Shown one piece after another: positions 53,683-62,028 of a stretch of 64,000 nt of DNA (positions within the stretch are counted from its first letter, which is position 1; each line of letters opens with the position of its first letter). Position numbers and translations under genes: made by a program. The DNA is from Ancylobacter polymorphus (GTDB taxonomy: Bacteria; Pseudomonadota; Alphaproteobacteria; Rhizobiales; Xanthobacteraceae): the NCBI RefSeq assembly GCF_022836935.1, contig NZ_CP083239.1, positions 4,168,001 through 4,232,000 on the forward strand, read 5' to 3'. A model generated the notes under the pieces. The model saw only the letters and a program-made list of their open reading frames with translations. It was not told the DNA's origin and made no database searches.

Positions 53683-54918
53683 TTACCCCTCCGCTATGCG
53701 ACGCACAGCCTCGGCGACGCTGGGAAGCGTCGCGACGCGCAAGGCGCCGAGCGGCAGGCTTACGATGGAATCCATGCGGAACACCGTGCCGGCGTGGTCG
53801 ACGCCGGGAGTGCCCACGGGGATCAGAACATCCGGTTCTTTGTCGAATATTGTCTCGGGATGGGCAAGAGCGATGATCTTGCCCGCGAAGGCCGGCGGCG
53901 GCTCCGGCCGGAAGGCGGAAATCCACACCAGCACATCGGCATCGGCGAGCGCCGCCTCGGTGGCGAACAGCGTGCCGTCATGCGTGCTCGCCTGCCCGCG
54001 CACGGCGGTACGCAGGGGATAGCCGAGCCGCCACAGCAGCAGCTGGTTGACGCCGATGAGGTTGTCGCGCCCGCCGAGCGGGAACACGCCGGCCCGTGTG
54101 GTGACGTTCAGCCGGTCGACCAGCGCGGTGGCGCGCGTGGCGACGAGATCGCCATCGGCACGTTCCGCCGCGTTCCAGGTCACGACCGCGTAATGGGCGT
54201 TGCGCAGATCCTCGGCCAGCGCGGCGAGCGCCTCAGCGCCAATGCCGCCGAAGCTATCCCCCGGCGGGCGGCGACCGGCCACCAGCGTGCCGAGCGCTTC
54301 CAGCGCCGCCACCGGGTCCTCGGCGGCGTGGTGGACGACCTGCGCGCTGGCAAGCTGCCCGCGCGCCTTCTCCCCCGGCGCGGCGCCGAGGAAGACCACG
54401 CGGCGGTTGGCGCCGGCGAAGAGCGGCGTCGCGGGAAAGAAGCGCTCGAACAGCTGGCCCCAGGTCCCGCTGGGGTCATCGCCGACGACGAGCAGCAGGT
54501 CGCAGCGGTTGCGCACCTCCGCCAGCGTGGTGGACAGCCAGCCGGTGCGCTGGGCGGCGGCGTAGTTCCGGAACAGCCCCTCGGAGGCGTAGTGGTCCAG
54601 CACCCCGCCGAAGCGGATGGCGAGATCGACCGCCGCCCCGGCACCGGCCATGTCGACGCCCAGCCCGCCGATCAGCGGCGCGCGAGCCGAGGCGAGAATC
54701 TGGCGGGCCGCGTCGGTCGCTTCGGTCTCACTGGCGGTCTCACCGGCCACACGCGCCACCGGATCAGCGGTATCCAGACGCCGCAAAAGCCGCGCCGCCT
54801 CGGGGCAGATCGGGGCCTTGGCCCGCACCTGCCGGCCCTCGACCTCGACGGTCAGGTCGTCGCAGCCGAGCCCGCAAAAGCCGCAGGCCACATTCTCGAT
54901 CGTCTGAACATCGGCCAT
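53683..54918 (-). CDS. fhcB: Formyltransferase/hydrolase complex subunit B
   Basis: 411 residues, homologous to the molybdopterin-binding subunit B of formylmethanofuran dehydrogenase. The start has the CGFCGLGCDDL cysteine motif (12-22), followed by KAPICPEA, ASEGLFRNYAAAQRTGWLSTTLAEV, LLVVGDDPSGTWGQLF and VFPLGGRDNLIGVNQLLLWRLGYPLR. Bacterial FhcB has lost redox activity, since Fhc hydrolyses formyl groups rather than oxidising them. It is the second gene after the pterin dehydratase on the same strand with an 18-base gap. Confidence 0.94.
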   Translation of the reverse strand: MADVQTIENVACGFCGLGCDDLTVEVEGRQVRAKAPICPEAARLLRRLDTADPVARVAGETASETEATDAARQILASARAPLIGGLGVDMAGAGAAVDLAIRFGGVLDHYASEGLFRNYAAAQRTGWLSTTLAEVRNRCDLLLVVGDDPSGTWGQLFERFFPATPLFAGANRRVVFLGAAPGEKARGQLASAQVVHHAAEDPVAALEALGTLVAGRRPPGDSFGGIGAEALAALAEDLRNAHYAVVTWNAAERADGDLVATRATALVDRLNVTTRAGVFPLGGRDNLIGVNQLLLWRLGYPLRTAVRGQASTHDGTLFATEAALADADVLVWISAFRPEPPPAFAGKIIALAHPETIFDKEPDVLIPVGTPGVDHAGTVFRMDSIVSLPLGALRVATLPSVAEAVRRIAEG

Positions 54919-54936
54919 TGCTAATTACCTGAAACG

Positions 54937-55317
54937 TCAGTCGTATTTGATGTAGGCGAAACGCAGGTCGCCGCGCGGCGTGCCTTCCAGCGCGCTGTCG
55001 GCCTCGGTCCCCGGCTGCCAGCCGACAACATCCTCGATTTTCTTCGCCAGTTGAAAGTCCCGCTCGGTAATGCCCTTAGCGTCGTGCGACATCAGCCGCA
55101 CCTCGACCCAGGCATAGGAAGCGGTGATATCGGGATGGTGCCAGGCGGCCTCCGCCAGATGGCCGACGGCGTTGATCACCATCAGCGTGCCCTTCCAGCT
55201 GGAGGTGCGATAGGTACGCCGAATCCAGCCCTCCTGCAGCTTCCACTGCGGAAGGCAGGCGGCAAGGCGTTCCTCCACCTCCTTGTCGGTGAAGGTCTTT
55301 TTGGGATCCAGCGCCAT
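54937..55317 (-). CDS. Pterin-4a-carbinolamine dehydratase family protein
   Basis: 126 residues. The PCD/DCoH motif is intact: AEAAWHHPDITASYAWVEVRLMSHDAKGITERDFQLAKKIEDV, with the catalytic His-His-Pro-Asp. Canonical proteins are about 95-105 residues; here a C-terminal tail (GWQPGTEADSALEGTPRGDLRFAYIKYD) is added. It dehydrates 4a-hydroxypterins. In H4MPT islands it is recurrently linked to fhc genes and may act on a methanopterin-type substrate. It leads the fhcBADC operon, divergent from the RFAP synthase gene. Confidence 0.88.
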   Translation of the reverse strand: MALDPKKTFTDKEVEERLAACLPQWKLQEGWIRRTYRTSSWKGTLMVINAVGHLAEAAWHHPDITASYAWVEVRLMSHDAKGITERDFQLAKKIEDVVGWQPGTEADSALEGTPRGDLRFAYIKYD

Positions 55318-55452
55318 CCCTGGCGTCCTCCTGGCGGCATGTGCCCGTTCTGTTGCGGGCGTCGGTTAACGATTCGGTAGCACGCAAGCGCCGCCTCCGG
55401 CAAACCCCGAAATCATCACCGCGCTTGTCCCCGACGGCGTCCGGGCCTTACG

Positions 55453-56493
55453 ATGGTGGACGAGGAAACGCTGGTGAACACCACGACACGCCAATTGCGC
55501 TCGGCAAACGAGCCCCAGGACCGGGCAACGGTGCGCATCACCGCGCCGGGGCGGCTGCATCTGGGATTCCTCGATCTCGCGGGCACGCTCGGCCGGCGTT
55601 TCGGCAGCCTCGGCATCACGCTGGACCGCCCCTCGACCGTCGTGCGCCTGCGCCGCGCGGCCACACTTTCCGCCACCGGCCCCGATTCCGGCCGCGCCCT
55701 TGGCGCCGTTGAAAAAGCGGCGGCCCGTTTCGGCCTCGATACGCGGGTGGAAGTGACGGTGGAAGCGGCGCTGCCGCCGCATTCCGGCCTCGGCTCCGGC
55801 ACCCAGCTCGGCCTCGCCGTCGCGACCGGCCTCTGCCTCATCAACGGGCTGGACCTTTCCCCGCGCGAGGTCGGCGCGGCTTTGGGTCGCGGCGCGCGCT
55901 CGGCCATCGGCATCGGCGCCTTCACCGAGGGCGGGGTGATCCTCGACGGCGGCAAGAAGCGCGGCTCGGACGCCCCGCCGCCCATTCTCTCGCGCCTGCC
56001 TTTTCCCGAGAACTGGCGCATCCTGCTGGTATATGACCACGGCCATCAGGGACTTAGCGGACCCGAGGAAGTGCAGGCGATGGAAGGGCTGCCACCCTTC
56101 GCCGACACGCTGGCCGGGCACATGGCGCGGCTCGCGGTCATGGTGGCGCTGCCGGCGCTGGCGGAAGGCGATGTGGATTACTTCGCCGCTGCCATCGGGG
56201 AAATGCAGCGACTGCTCGGAGACCACTATGCGAGCGCCCAAGGTGGCCGCTATACAAGTTCATCCGTCGCCGAGGTGATGGAGTGGCTGGAGGCGCGCGG
56301 TCTGCGCGGCCTCGGCCAGAGTTCCTGGGGTCCCACGGGTTTCGCCATTGTCGGCAGCCCCGAGGAGGCCGACCAGCTTCTCAGCGAGGCCCGGGTCCGC
56401 TTCGGCGACCGGCCCGCTCTGGCTTTCGACTGTGCGCGCGGCAGCAATGCCGGGGCGCGGATCGAATGGCTTGCCTGCGTCGAGCAGTGCTAG
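55453..56493 (+). CDS. mptG: Beta-ribofuranosylaminobenzene 5'-phosphate synthase (RFAP synthase)
   Basis: 346 residues. It belongs to the GHMP-kinase fold: RITAPGRLHLGFLDLAGTLGRRFGSLGI, and the PPHSGLGSGTQLGLA loop (108-122). The C-terminal part has GQSSWGPTGFAIVGSPEEADQL. RFAP synthase joins 4-hydroxybenzoate or 4-aminobenzoate to PRPP with loss of CO2, the first committed step of the H4MPT arylamine side chain. In methylotrophs it is known as orf4. It heads the rightward C1 operon and shares a 135-base divergent promoter region with the pterin dehydratase-fhc operon. Confidence 0.92.
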   Translation: MVDEETLVNTTTRQLRSANEPQDRATVRITAPGRLHLGFLDLAGTLGRRFGSLGITLDRPSTVVRLRRAATLSATGPDSGRALGAVEKAAARFGLDTRVEVTVEAALPPHSGLGSGTQLGLAVATGLCLINGLDLSPREVGAALGRGARSAIGIGAFTEGGVILDGGKKRGSDAPPPILSRLPFPENWRILLVYDHGHQGLSGPEEVQAMEGLPPFADTLAGHMARLAVMVALPALAEGDVDYFAAAIGEMQRLLGDHYASAQGGRYTSSSVAEVMEWLEARGLRGLGQSSWGPTGFAIVGSPEEADQLLSEARVRFGDRPALAFDCARGSNAGARIEWLACVEQC

Positions 56494-56582
56494 CGACGGT
56501 TTTGGCGTAACGCCCGCGTCGCTCCCTTCCTCTTCCGCATGAGAGGCCGCAAGGCCCGATTCTGACCTAGGGAACGCACGCC

Positions 56583-57479
56583 ATGGCGGATATCGCCCCC
56601 ATCCTCCACATCATCTCGCCGCTTCGCCACGTCAGCCCGTTCGACGTCAACATGGCGGTCGATGCCGGCTACACCACCATCCTCCCCTATTCGGGCGTCA
56701 CGCTCGACGAGGTCGGCGACCTCACGCAGGACATGATGTTCTCGCGCCATCCCGACGCCGCCCCGCGCACCGGCCTGTTCATCGGCGGCAAGGATGCGGG
56801 CCTCGCGCTCGACATGGCGAACAAGGCGAAGAGCGTCCTGTTCCCGCCCTTCGAGATTTCCGTCTTCGTCGACCCCGCCGGCTCCTTCACCACTGCCGCC
56901 GCCATGGTGGCGGAGGTGGAGCTGAAGCTGCGCCCGGCCCGGCCGGAAGGGCTCAAGGGCGTGAAGGTGCAGGTCTATGGCGCCACCGGCGTCGTCGGCG
57001 GCATCGCCGGGGTCATCGCCGCCCAGGCGGGTGCGCAGGTGACGCTGGTCAGCCACCGCGAGATCGAAGCGGTGGAAGCCAAGGCGCGCGATTTCAAGCA
57101 GCGCTTCGGTGTCGACCTCGCCAGCGCCACCGGCAAGAGCGAGGACGACAAGCGCGCTTTGGTGGCGGAGGCCGAGGTGGTGCTGGCCTGCGGCCGCGCC
57201 GGCGTGGAAATCCTCTCCGCCGACGTCCTGGCGGGCGCGCCCCATCTTAAGGTCGCCGCCGATGTCAACGCCGTGCCGCCCTCGGGCATTGCCGGCATCG
57301 ACGCCCACGCCAATGGCACGCCGCTCGCCCATGGCGCGCTCGGCATCGGCGCCCTCACCATCGGCCATCTCAAATACCGCGTGCAGCATGAACTTCTGCA
57401 GCGCATGCGCGTCGCCCCGGCGGCGATGACGATCGGGTTTGAAGATGCCTTCCTGCTCGCGCGATCGCTCACGGCCTGA
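56583..57479 (+). CDS. mtdB: NAD(P)-dependent methylene-H4MPT dehydrogenase
   Basis: 298 residues, the size of Methylorubrum MtdB. The start ILHIISPLRHVSPFDVNMAVDAGYT is the MtdA/MtdB pterin-binding domain; the Rossmann loop is VYGATGVVGGIAG (131-143). VAADVNAVPPSGIAGID and GALGIGALTIGHLKYRVQ follow. It oxidises methylene-H4MPT to methenyl-H4MPT with NAD or NADP. Position beside mch and absence of folate genes favour MtdB over MtdA. The next gene starts within its 3' end. Confidence 0.93.
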   Translation: MADIAPILHIISPLRHVSPFDVNMAVDAGYTTILPYSGVTLDEVGDLTQDMMFSRHPDAAPRTGLFIGGKDAGLALDMANKAKSVLFPPFEISVFVDPAGSFTTAAAMVAEVELKLRPARPEGLKGVKVQVYGATGVVGGIAGVIAAQAGAQVTLVSHREIEAVEAKARDFKQRFGVDLASATGKSEDDKRALVAEAEVVLACGRAGVEILSADVLAGAPHLKVAADVNAVPPSGIAGIDAHANGTPLAHGALGIGALTIGHLKYRVQHELLQRMRVAPAAMTIGFEDAFLLARSLTA

Positions 57480-58605
57480 GGACGCGTTCGATGTCGTCCT
57501 TGTCGGCATCGCCGCGCGCGGGCTGGCGGCGAGCGCCCGTCGCGCCGGCCTCAAGCCACTTGTCCTCGACCTGTTCGCGGACGAGGACACGCGCGCGCTG
57601 GCCGCACGCAGCGTCCAGTTGGCTCGCCGGGACGGGCTCGCGCTCGACCCGGACGACCTGTTCGCCCAGCTCGGCCGCCATGCCGGGCGGGATACGCCGC
57701 TCGTGCTCGGCGCCGGCTTCGAGGACTCGCCCGACCTCGTTGCCCGGCTTGGCGCGCGCTATCGCCTCGCCGGCAGCGGGGCGGAAGCCATCGCCGCGGT
57801 CAAACAGCCCTTCGATTTCGCCGAGGGCCTGGCCACGCTCGGCATCCCGCATCCCCGGGTGTTTTCCGGCCCGGCCCCGAACGGCGTACCGACCCTGGAA
57901 AAGCGCGTCGGCGGTTCCGGCGGGGGGCATGTCCGCCCATCGCCACAGGCGCGCGGGCCAGGCTGGTATCTGCAGGAACGGGTGGACGGGCGCGCCGTCT
58001 CGGCCCTGTTCCTCGGCAATGGAAGGGCAGCCCGGCTTCTCGCCTTTTCCGAGCAATGGTGCGCGCCGGCCGAAGGGGCGCCGTTCCGCTATGGCGGCTG
58101 CGCGGGCCCGCTCGCGCCGGAACCCGCCCTTGTCGCCGAAATCGACTCCGCGCTGTCCCGCCTCACCGCCAGCGTCGGCCTCACGGGGCTGGCGAGCGCC
58201 GATCTCATCCTCGGCGCTGGGACGTGGCATCTCATCGAGGTCAACGCGCGGCCCGGGGCAACCCTCGATATCTTCGACGCGCCGCCGCTGCCGCCGCTGC
58301 TGCGCCTTCACCTCGACGCCTGTGCGGGCGAACTGCCGGACCTCCCGCTCCTTGTCGCCGGCGCGGGCGTGGAAGTCCGGGCCGCCGGCGTATTTTACGC
58401 ACCCGCCCCCATCGAGGTGAGGGACGCCCTGCCCCACTGGGCAGCCGACCGTCCCGCCCCCGGCACGCGCATCGCGGCGGGAGAGCCCGTCTGTACGGTG
58501 CAGGCGACCGGTCGCGACCTTGCCGAGGCCTGCGCCGTTCTGGCGCGGCGCATGAATCACCTTTCGCGCGCGCTCGGCACAGCCGGCCGCGCTGCTGCGG
58601 AGTAA
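57445..58605 (+). CDS. orfY: ATP-grasp protein OrfY of the H4MPT island
   Basis: 386 residues from ATG 57445, which overlaps mtdB by 35 bases; the exact start is uncertain. A Rossmann-like N-terminal lobe (FDVVLVGIAARGLAASARRAG, LVLGAGFEDSPDLVARL) is followed by an ATP-grasp domain with EKRVGGSGGGHVRPS, WYLQERVDGRAVSALFLGNG and LTGLASADLILGAGTWHLIEVNARPGATLDIFD. OrfY is conserved immediately before mch in methylotrophs and is thought to ligate a group in H4MPT or methylofuran synthesis; its substrate is not known. Confidence 0.85.
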   Translation: MPSCSRDRSRPEDAFDVVLVGIAARGLAASARRAGLKPLVLDLFADEDTRALAARSVQLARRDGLALDPDDLFAQLGRHAGRDTPLVLGAGFEDSPDLVARLGARYRLAGSGAEAIAAVKQPFDFAEGLATLGIPHPRVFSGPAPNGVPTLEKRVGGSGGGHVRPSPQARGPGWYLQERVDGRAVSALFLGNGRAARLLAFSEQWCAPAEGAPFRYGGCAGPLAPEPALVAEIDSALSRLTASVGLTGLASADLILGAGTWHLIEVNARPGATLDIFDAPPLPPLLRLHLDACAGELPDLPLLVAGAGVEVRAAGVFYAPAPIEVRDALPHWAADRPAPGTRIAAGEPVCTVQATGRDLAEACAVLARRMNHLSRALGTAGRAAAE

Positions 58606-58612
58606 CTCTCCC

Positions 58613-59584
58613 ATGTCGTCTCCCCTTCACAACACGCCGGAACTGAGCGTGGCCGCCCTGTCGGCGCCGCTCGTCGAGGATCTCTTGGCCAACGCCACCA
58701 CGCTGCGGCTTGGCATCAGCAAAAGCCCCTGCGGCGCCCGCCTTGTCGATGCCGGCATCGCCGCCCGCGGCGGGCTGGAAGCGGGCCGGCGCATCGCCGA
58801 AATCTGCCTCGGCGGCCTGGGCTCGGTCAGCCTCTCCACCAGCGGGCGTTTTCCGCGCTGGGGCACGATGGTGACGGTGACCACCGCCGACCCGGTCCTC
58901 GCCTGCCTCGGCAGCCAATATGCCGGCTGGAGCCTCGCGGAAGGCGACTTCTTCGCCCTTGGCTCCGGCCCCGCCCGCGCCTTGTGGGGTAAGGAGGCGC
59001 TGTTTCAGGAACTCGGCTACCGCGACCGCGCCGACCATGCCTGCCTGGTGCTGGAAGTCGACAAGCTGCCGCCGGACGTTCTGGTCGCCCGCATCGCCGA
59101 AGAATGCGGCATCGCGCCGGAAAAGCTCACTCTCATCCTCACGCCCACCTCCAGCCTCGCCGGCACGGTGCAGATCGTCGCCCGTGTGCTGGAAGTGGCG
59201 CTGCACAAGACGCACGCGCTGCATTTCCCGCTGGACCGGGTGGTGGACGGTATCGGCGCCTCGCCCCTGCCGCCGCCGGCGCCGGACTTCGTCGCCGCCA
59301 TGGGCCGCACCAATGACGCGACGCTCTATGGCGGCGATGTGCAGCTCTTCGTCACCGGGCCGGAGGACGAGGCCCGCGCTCTGGCGGAAGGACTGCCAAG
59401 TTCCTCCTCGCGCGACCATGGCCGCACCTTCGCAGAGATCTTCACCGCCTATAAGGGCGATTTCTACGCCATGGACCCGATGCTGTTCAGCCCTGCCCGC
59501 GTCACCGTGACAGCGCTGGAAACCGGCCGCAGCTTCACCTTCGGCGCGTTCCATGACGACATTCTGGAGCGCTCCTTCGCATGA
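58613..59584 (+). CDS. mch: Methenyl-H4MPT cyclohydrolase
   Basis: 323 residues. Archaeal-type Mch is recognised from GISKSPCGARLVDAGIAARGGLEAGRRIAEICLGGLG, FPRWGTMVTVTTADPVLACLGSQYAGWSL, FFALGSGPARALWGKE and FPLDRVVDGIGASPLPPPAPDFVAAMGRTNDATLYGG. It hydrolyses methenyl-H4MPT to formyl-H4MPT, between MtdB and Fhc. It overlaps orf5 by four bases. Confidence 0.95.
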   Translation: MSSPLHNTPELSVAALSAPLVEDLLANATTLRLGISKSPCGARLVDAGIAARGGLEAGRRIAEICLGGLGSVSLSTSGRFPRWGTMVTVTTADPVLACLGSQYAGWSLAEGDFFALGSGPARALWGKEALFQELGYRDRADHACLVLEVDKLPPDVLVARIAEECGIAPEKLTLILTPTSSLAGTVQIVARVLEVALHKTHALHFPLDRVVDGIGASPLPPPAPDFVAAMGRTNDATLYGGDVQLFVTGPEDEARALAEGLPSSSSRDHGRTFAEIFTAYKGDFYAMDPMLFSPARVTVTALETGRSFTFGAFHDDILERSFA

Positions 59585-60489
59585 GCGTGGAACGCTCCGA
59601 CACGGTCGTCATCTTCACCGAGGATGCCGACTGGCACACGCGCCGGCTGAAGGCGGCGATCGCGCGCGAGGGCTTTCCCGTTCTCGTGCTCTCCCTGAAT
59701 GATTGCGGCTTCGCCATTGGCGGCACCGCCCACGGGCTGTTGCTGCCGGGGCTGGGTGACGCCCTGCCGGCCGCCGCCTTTGTCCGCCTCATCGCCAAGG
59801 GCTCGACCGAGCAGATCACCGCGCGGCTCGGGCTGCTGCACGCACTCTCTGCGCTGGGGGTGAAGGTGATGAACGACGCCCGCGCCATCGAGCGCTGCGT
59901 CGATAAATCCATGACCAGCTTCCTTATCGCCCAGGCCGGCCTGCCGACCCCGCGCAGCTTCGTCGGCGAGGACCGGGCGGCCATGCAGGCGCTGCTCGAC
60001 GCCGCGCCGGGCGACATGGTGCTCAAGCCGCTGTTCGGCGCGCAGGGGCGCGGCATACGCCGGCTGGCGCCGCGCGCCCTGCTGCCCGAGCCCGAGAAGG
60101 TCGGCGGGCTTTACTATCTGCAGGATTTCGTCGCTGCACCCTCCGCCGAAAGCTACCAGGACTGGCGGGTCTTCGTCATTGGCGGCACGGTGACGGGCGC
60201 CATGCTCCGCCGCTCGCCGGTGTGGATCACCAATATCCACCAGGGCGCCGTCGGCGTGCCAGCACCGTTCGATGCCCGCGCGCATGAACTCGCCATCCGC
60301 GCCACGGCGGCGGTGGGCGCCGACTATGCCGGGGTGGACCTGATCGAGGACGCGCAGGGGCAGTTTCAGGTGCTGGAGGTCAATTCCATGCCGGCCTGGA
60401 AGGGATTGCAGCAGGCGACGGGCCTCGACATCGCGAGCGCACTGGCCCGCCATCTCGCCGCGACGCTGGCGGTGACGGTGGCGGCATGA
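59581..60489 (+). CDS. orf5: RimK-like ATP-grasp protein Orf5 of the H4MPT island
   Basis: 302 residues with the RimK-type ATP-grasp fold: VMNDARAIERCVDKSMTSFLIAQAGLPTPRSFV, DMVLKPLFGAQGRGIRRL, YYLQDFVAAPSAESYQDWRVFVIGGTVTGAMLRRS and YAGVDLIEDAQGQFQVLEVNSMPAWKGLQ. RimK/MptN relatives add glutamate to the tail of H4MPT or F420 in archaea; the same may hold here. Its place directly after mch matches orf5 of Methylorubrum, needed for C1 metabolism. Both ends overlap neighbouring genes by four bases. Confidence 0.87.
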   Translation: MSVERSDTVVIFTEDADWHTRRLKAAIAREGFPVLVLSLNDCGFAIGGTAHGLLLPGLGDALPAAAFVRLIAKGSTEQITARLGLLHALSALGVKVMNDARAIERCVDKSMTSFLIAQAGLPTPRSFVGEDRAAMQALLDAAPGDMVLKPLFGAQGRGIRRLAPRALLPEPEKVGGLYYLQDFVAAPSAESYQDWRVFVIGGTVTGAMLRRSPVWITNIHQGAVGVPAPFDARAHELAIRATAAVGADYAGVDLIEDAQGQFQVLEVNSMPAWKGLQQATGLDIASALARHLAATLAVTVAA

Positions 60490-61310
60490 ACGCCAACGCC
60501 ATCGCGGCCGCGTTCCGCGCCGCCTGCCATGCCGAACTCGACGCGCTGAAAGCCGGCAATGTCCACCGCTTCAGCGCCGGCCACGGCATGGAGGTGGCGC
60601 ATTTCGAGCGGGCGGCGCAGGCGGCAGCGCCTTTGCTCGCCGCGCCGGGCGCCCGTGTGGGCGAGCGGATCGAGAGCGCGGTGGCGGCCTCGCTGGCGGC
60701 GACGGGCCTCAACACCAATCTCGGCATCCTCCTCCTCTGCGCACCGCTGGCGGCGGCGGCGGAGAAGTCCGGCCCGCTGCGGGCCTCACTCGATGCCGTG
60801 CTCGCCGGCCTCGACATCGCGGATGCGCAGGCCGCCTTCCGCGCCATCGCTGCGGCCAATCCGGGCGGGCTCGGCCGGCACGGGGAACATGATGTCGCCG
60901 CGCCGGCTCGCATCGGCCTCGTTGAAGCCATGGCGGAAGCGGCGGGGCGCGACCGCATCGCCCGGCAATATGTCACTGGATTCGCCGATCTGTTCGAGAT
61001 CGGCCTCCCCCGTCTCGCCGCCCTCGCCGATGCCGAGCCGGAAGCGCGCACCGAGGCGGTGCATCTCGCCTTCATGGCCGCGTTCCCGGACAGCCACATC
61101 GCCCGCAAATTCGGCGAGGCCACCGCCGAACAGGTGCGCCGCGAGGCGACTTTAGTCGCAGAAGCCGTCGATTTCCGCGCCCCGGCCACCACCCGCCGCG
61201 CGCCGCTGCTCGCCTTCGACGCAAGCCTGAAGGCGCGCGGCCTCAACCCCGGCACGAGCGCCGATCTCACCGTGGCGACGCTGTTCGCGCAGGCGCTGCT
61301 CAGCCCATGA
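60486..61310 (+). CDS. orf7: Triphosphoribosyl-dephospho-CoA synthase-like protein Orf7
   Basis: 274 residues, all-helical, of the CitG/MdcB family: CHAELDALKAGNVHRFSAGHGMEVAHFERAAQAAAPLL, RIESAVAASLAATGLNTNLGILLLCAPLAAAAEKSG, NPGGLGRHGEHDV and a closing LKARGLNPGTSADLTVATLFAQALL. CitG uses ATP and dephospho-CoA to make a ribosylated prosthetic-group precursor; orf7 in H4MPT islands may perform a related ribosyl transfer. Its 3' end overlaps that of the opposite-strand HisA-like gene by 11 bases. Confidence 0.87.
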   Translation: MNANAIAAAFRAACHAELDALKAGNVHRFSAGHGMEVAHFERAAQAAAPLLAAPGARVGERIESAVAASLAATGLNTNLGILLLCAPLAAAAEKSGPLRASLDAVLAGLDIADAQAAFRAIAAANPGGLGRHGEHDVAAPARIGLVEAMAEAAGRDRIARQYVTGFADLFEIGLPRLAALADAEPEARTEAVHLAFMAAFPDSHIARKFGEATAEQVRREATLVAEAVDFRAPATTRRAPLLAFDASLKARGLNPGTSADLTVATLFAQALLSP

Positions 61311-61998
61311 ACGCCGCGATATCCGCACGCGACAGCCGCCCGTCATGCAGCGCGCTGGCGAGCAGCACGCCAGCGACGCCGAGTTCGGCCAGACGATGAA
61401 GGTCGTCCACATCCCGCACCCCGCCCGCCGCATAGACGCGCCGGCCCTCCGCCTGTGCGAGGATGGCGGCGAGACGGTCAAGATCCGGCCCCTGCCCGGC
61501 ACCGACCCGCGCCAGCGTCATCACGATCACCGCTTCCGGCCAGAGGGCGGCGTTGCCGTGCAGGCCTTCCGGCCCGCGCGGGCCTTCCGGTCCGTAGTCG
61601 AGCGAGAGCAGCCCGGCACCGGCGGCCAGCGCCGCCTCGGCTTCGGCAAGGCCGGCAAGGCTTTCACTGCCAATCACCGGCCGGCCGGGACCGTAGGCGA
61701 CACGGCGGGCGAGCGCTTCGGGGGCGCTCTCCCCCGCATCGACCCACAGGGTGAGCCCGGGATGACGCGCGGCCAACGTGATCAGCACGGCGTCATGCCC
61801 CCCGCGCCTGGCAATGGCGTCGAGATCGGCGATGTAGAGCGTGCGGAAGCGGCCGAGCGCCAGCAGCCCGTCAGCCACGTCCAGCGGGGCGGCGCTGGTG
61901 GACAGCGGCGTCTCGATCGGCCGGTAGGCCTCGCGGGCGCCGCGGCGTGCGTGGACCACCGCACCTCCCATCAGGTCGATCACCGGTATAAGTTCCAC
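61300..61998 (-). CDS. HisA/HisF-like TIM-barrel protein in the H4MPT island
   Basis: 232 residues from GTG 61998, with AGGAAG seven bases upstream. The barrel begins VELIPVIDLMGGAVVHARRG like HisA, then RFRTLYIADLDAIARRGGHD, LWVDAGESAPEALARR, VIGSESLAG, LLSLDYGPEGPRGPEG and VYAAGGVRDVDDLHRLAELGVAGVLLASALHDG with the C-terminal phosphate site. The true HisA catalytic pair is only partly visible: Asp in VIDLMGG, and SLDYG in place of the second. HisA-like proteins recur near H4MPT genes of bacteria and archaea, suggesting a cofactor role. It occupies the place where fae is usually found, on the opposite strand. Confidence 0.78.
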   Translation of the reverse strand: MELIPVIDLMGGAVVHARRGAREAYRPIETPLSTSAAPLDVADGLLALGRFRTLYIADLDAIARRGGHDAVLITLAARHPGLTLWVDAGESAPEALARRVAYGPGRPVIGSESLAGLAEAEAALAAGAGLLSLDYGPEGPRGPEGLHGNAALWPEAVIVMTLARVGAGQGPDLDRLAAILAQAEGRRVYAAGGVRDVDDLHRLAELGVAGVLLASALHDGRLSRADIAAFMG

Positions 61999-62028
61999 CT
62001 TCGGCCTTCCTCTCTGGTACGCGGGTAG

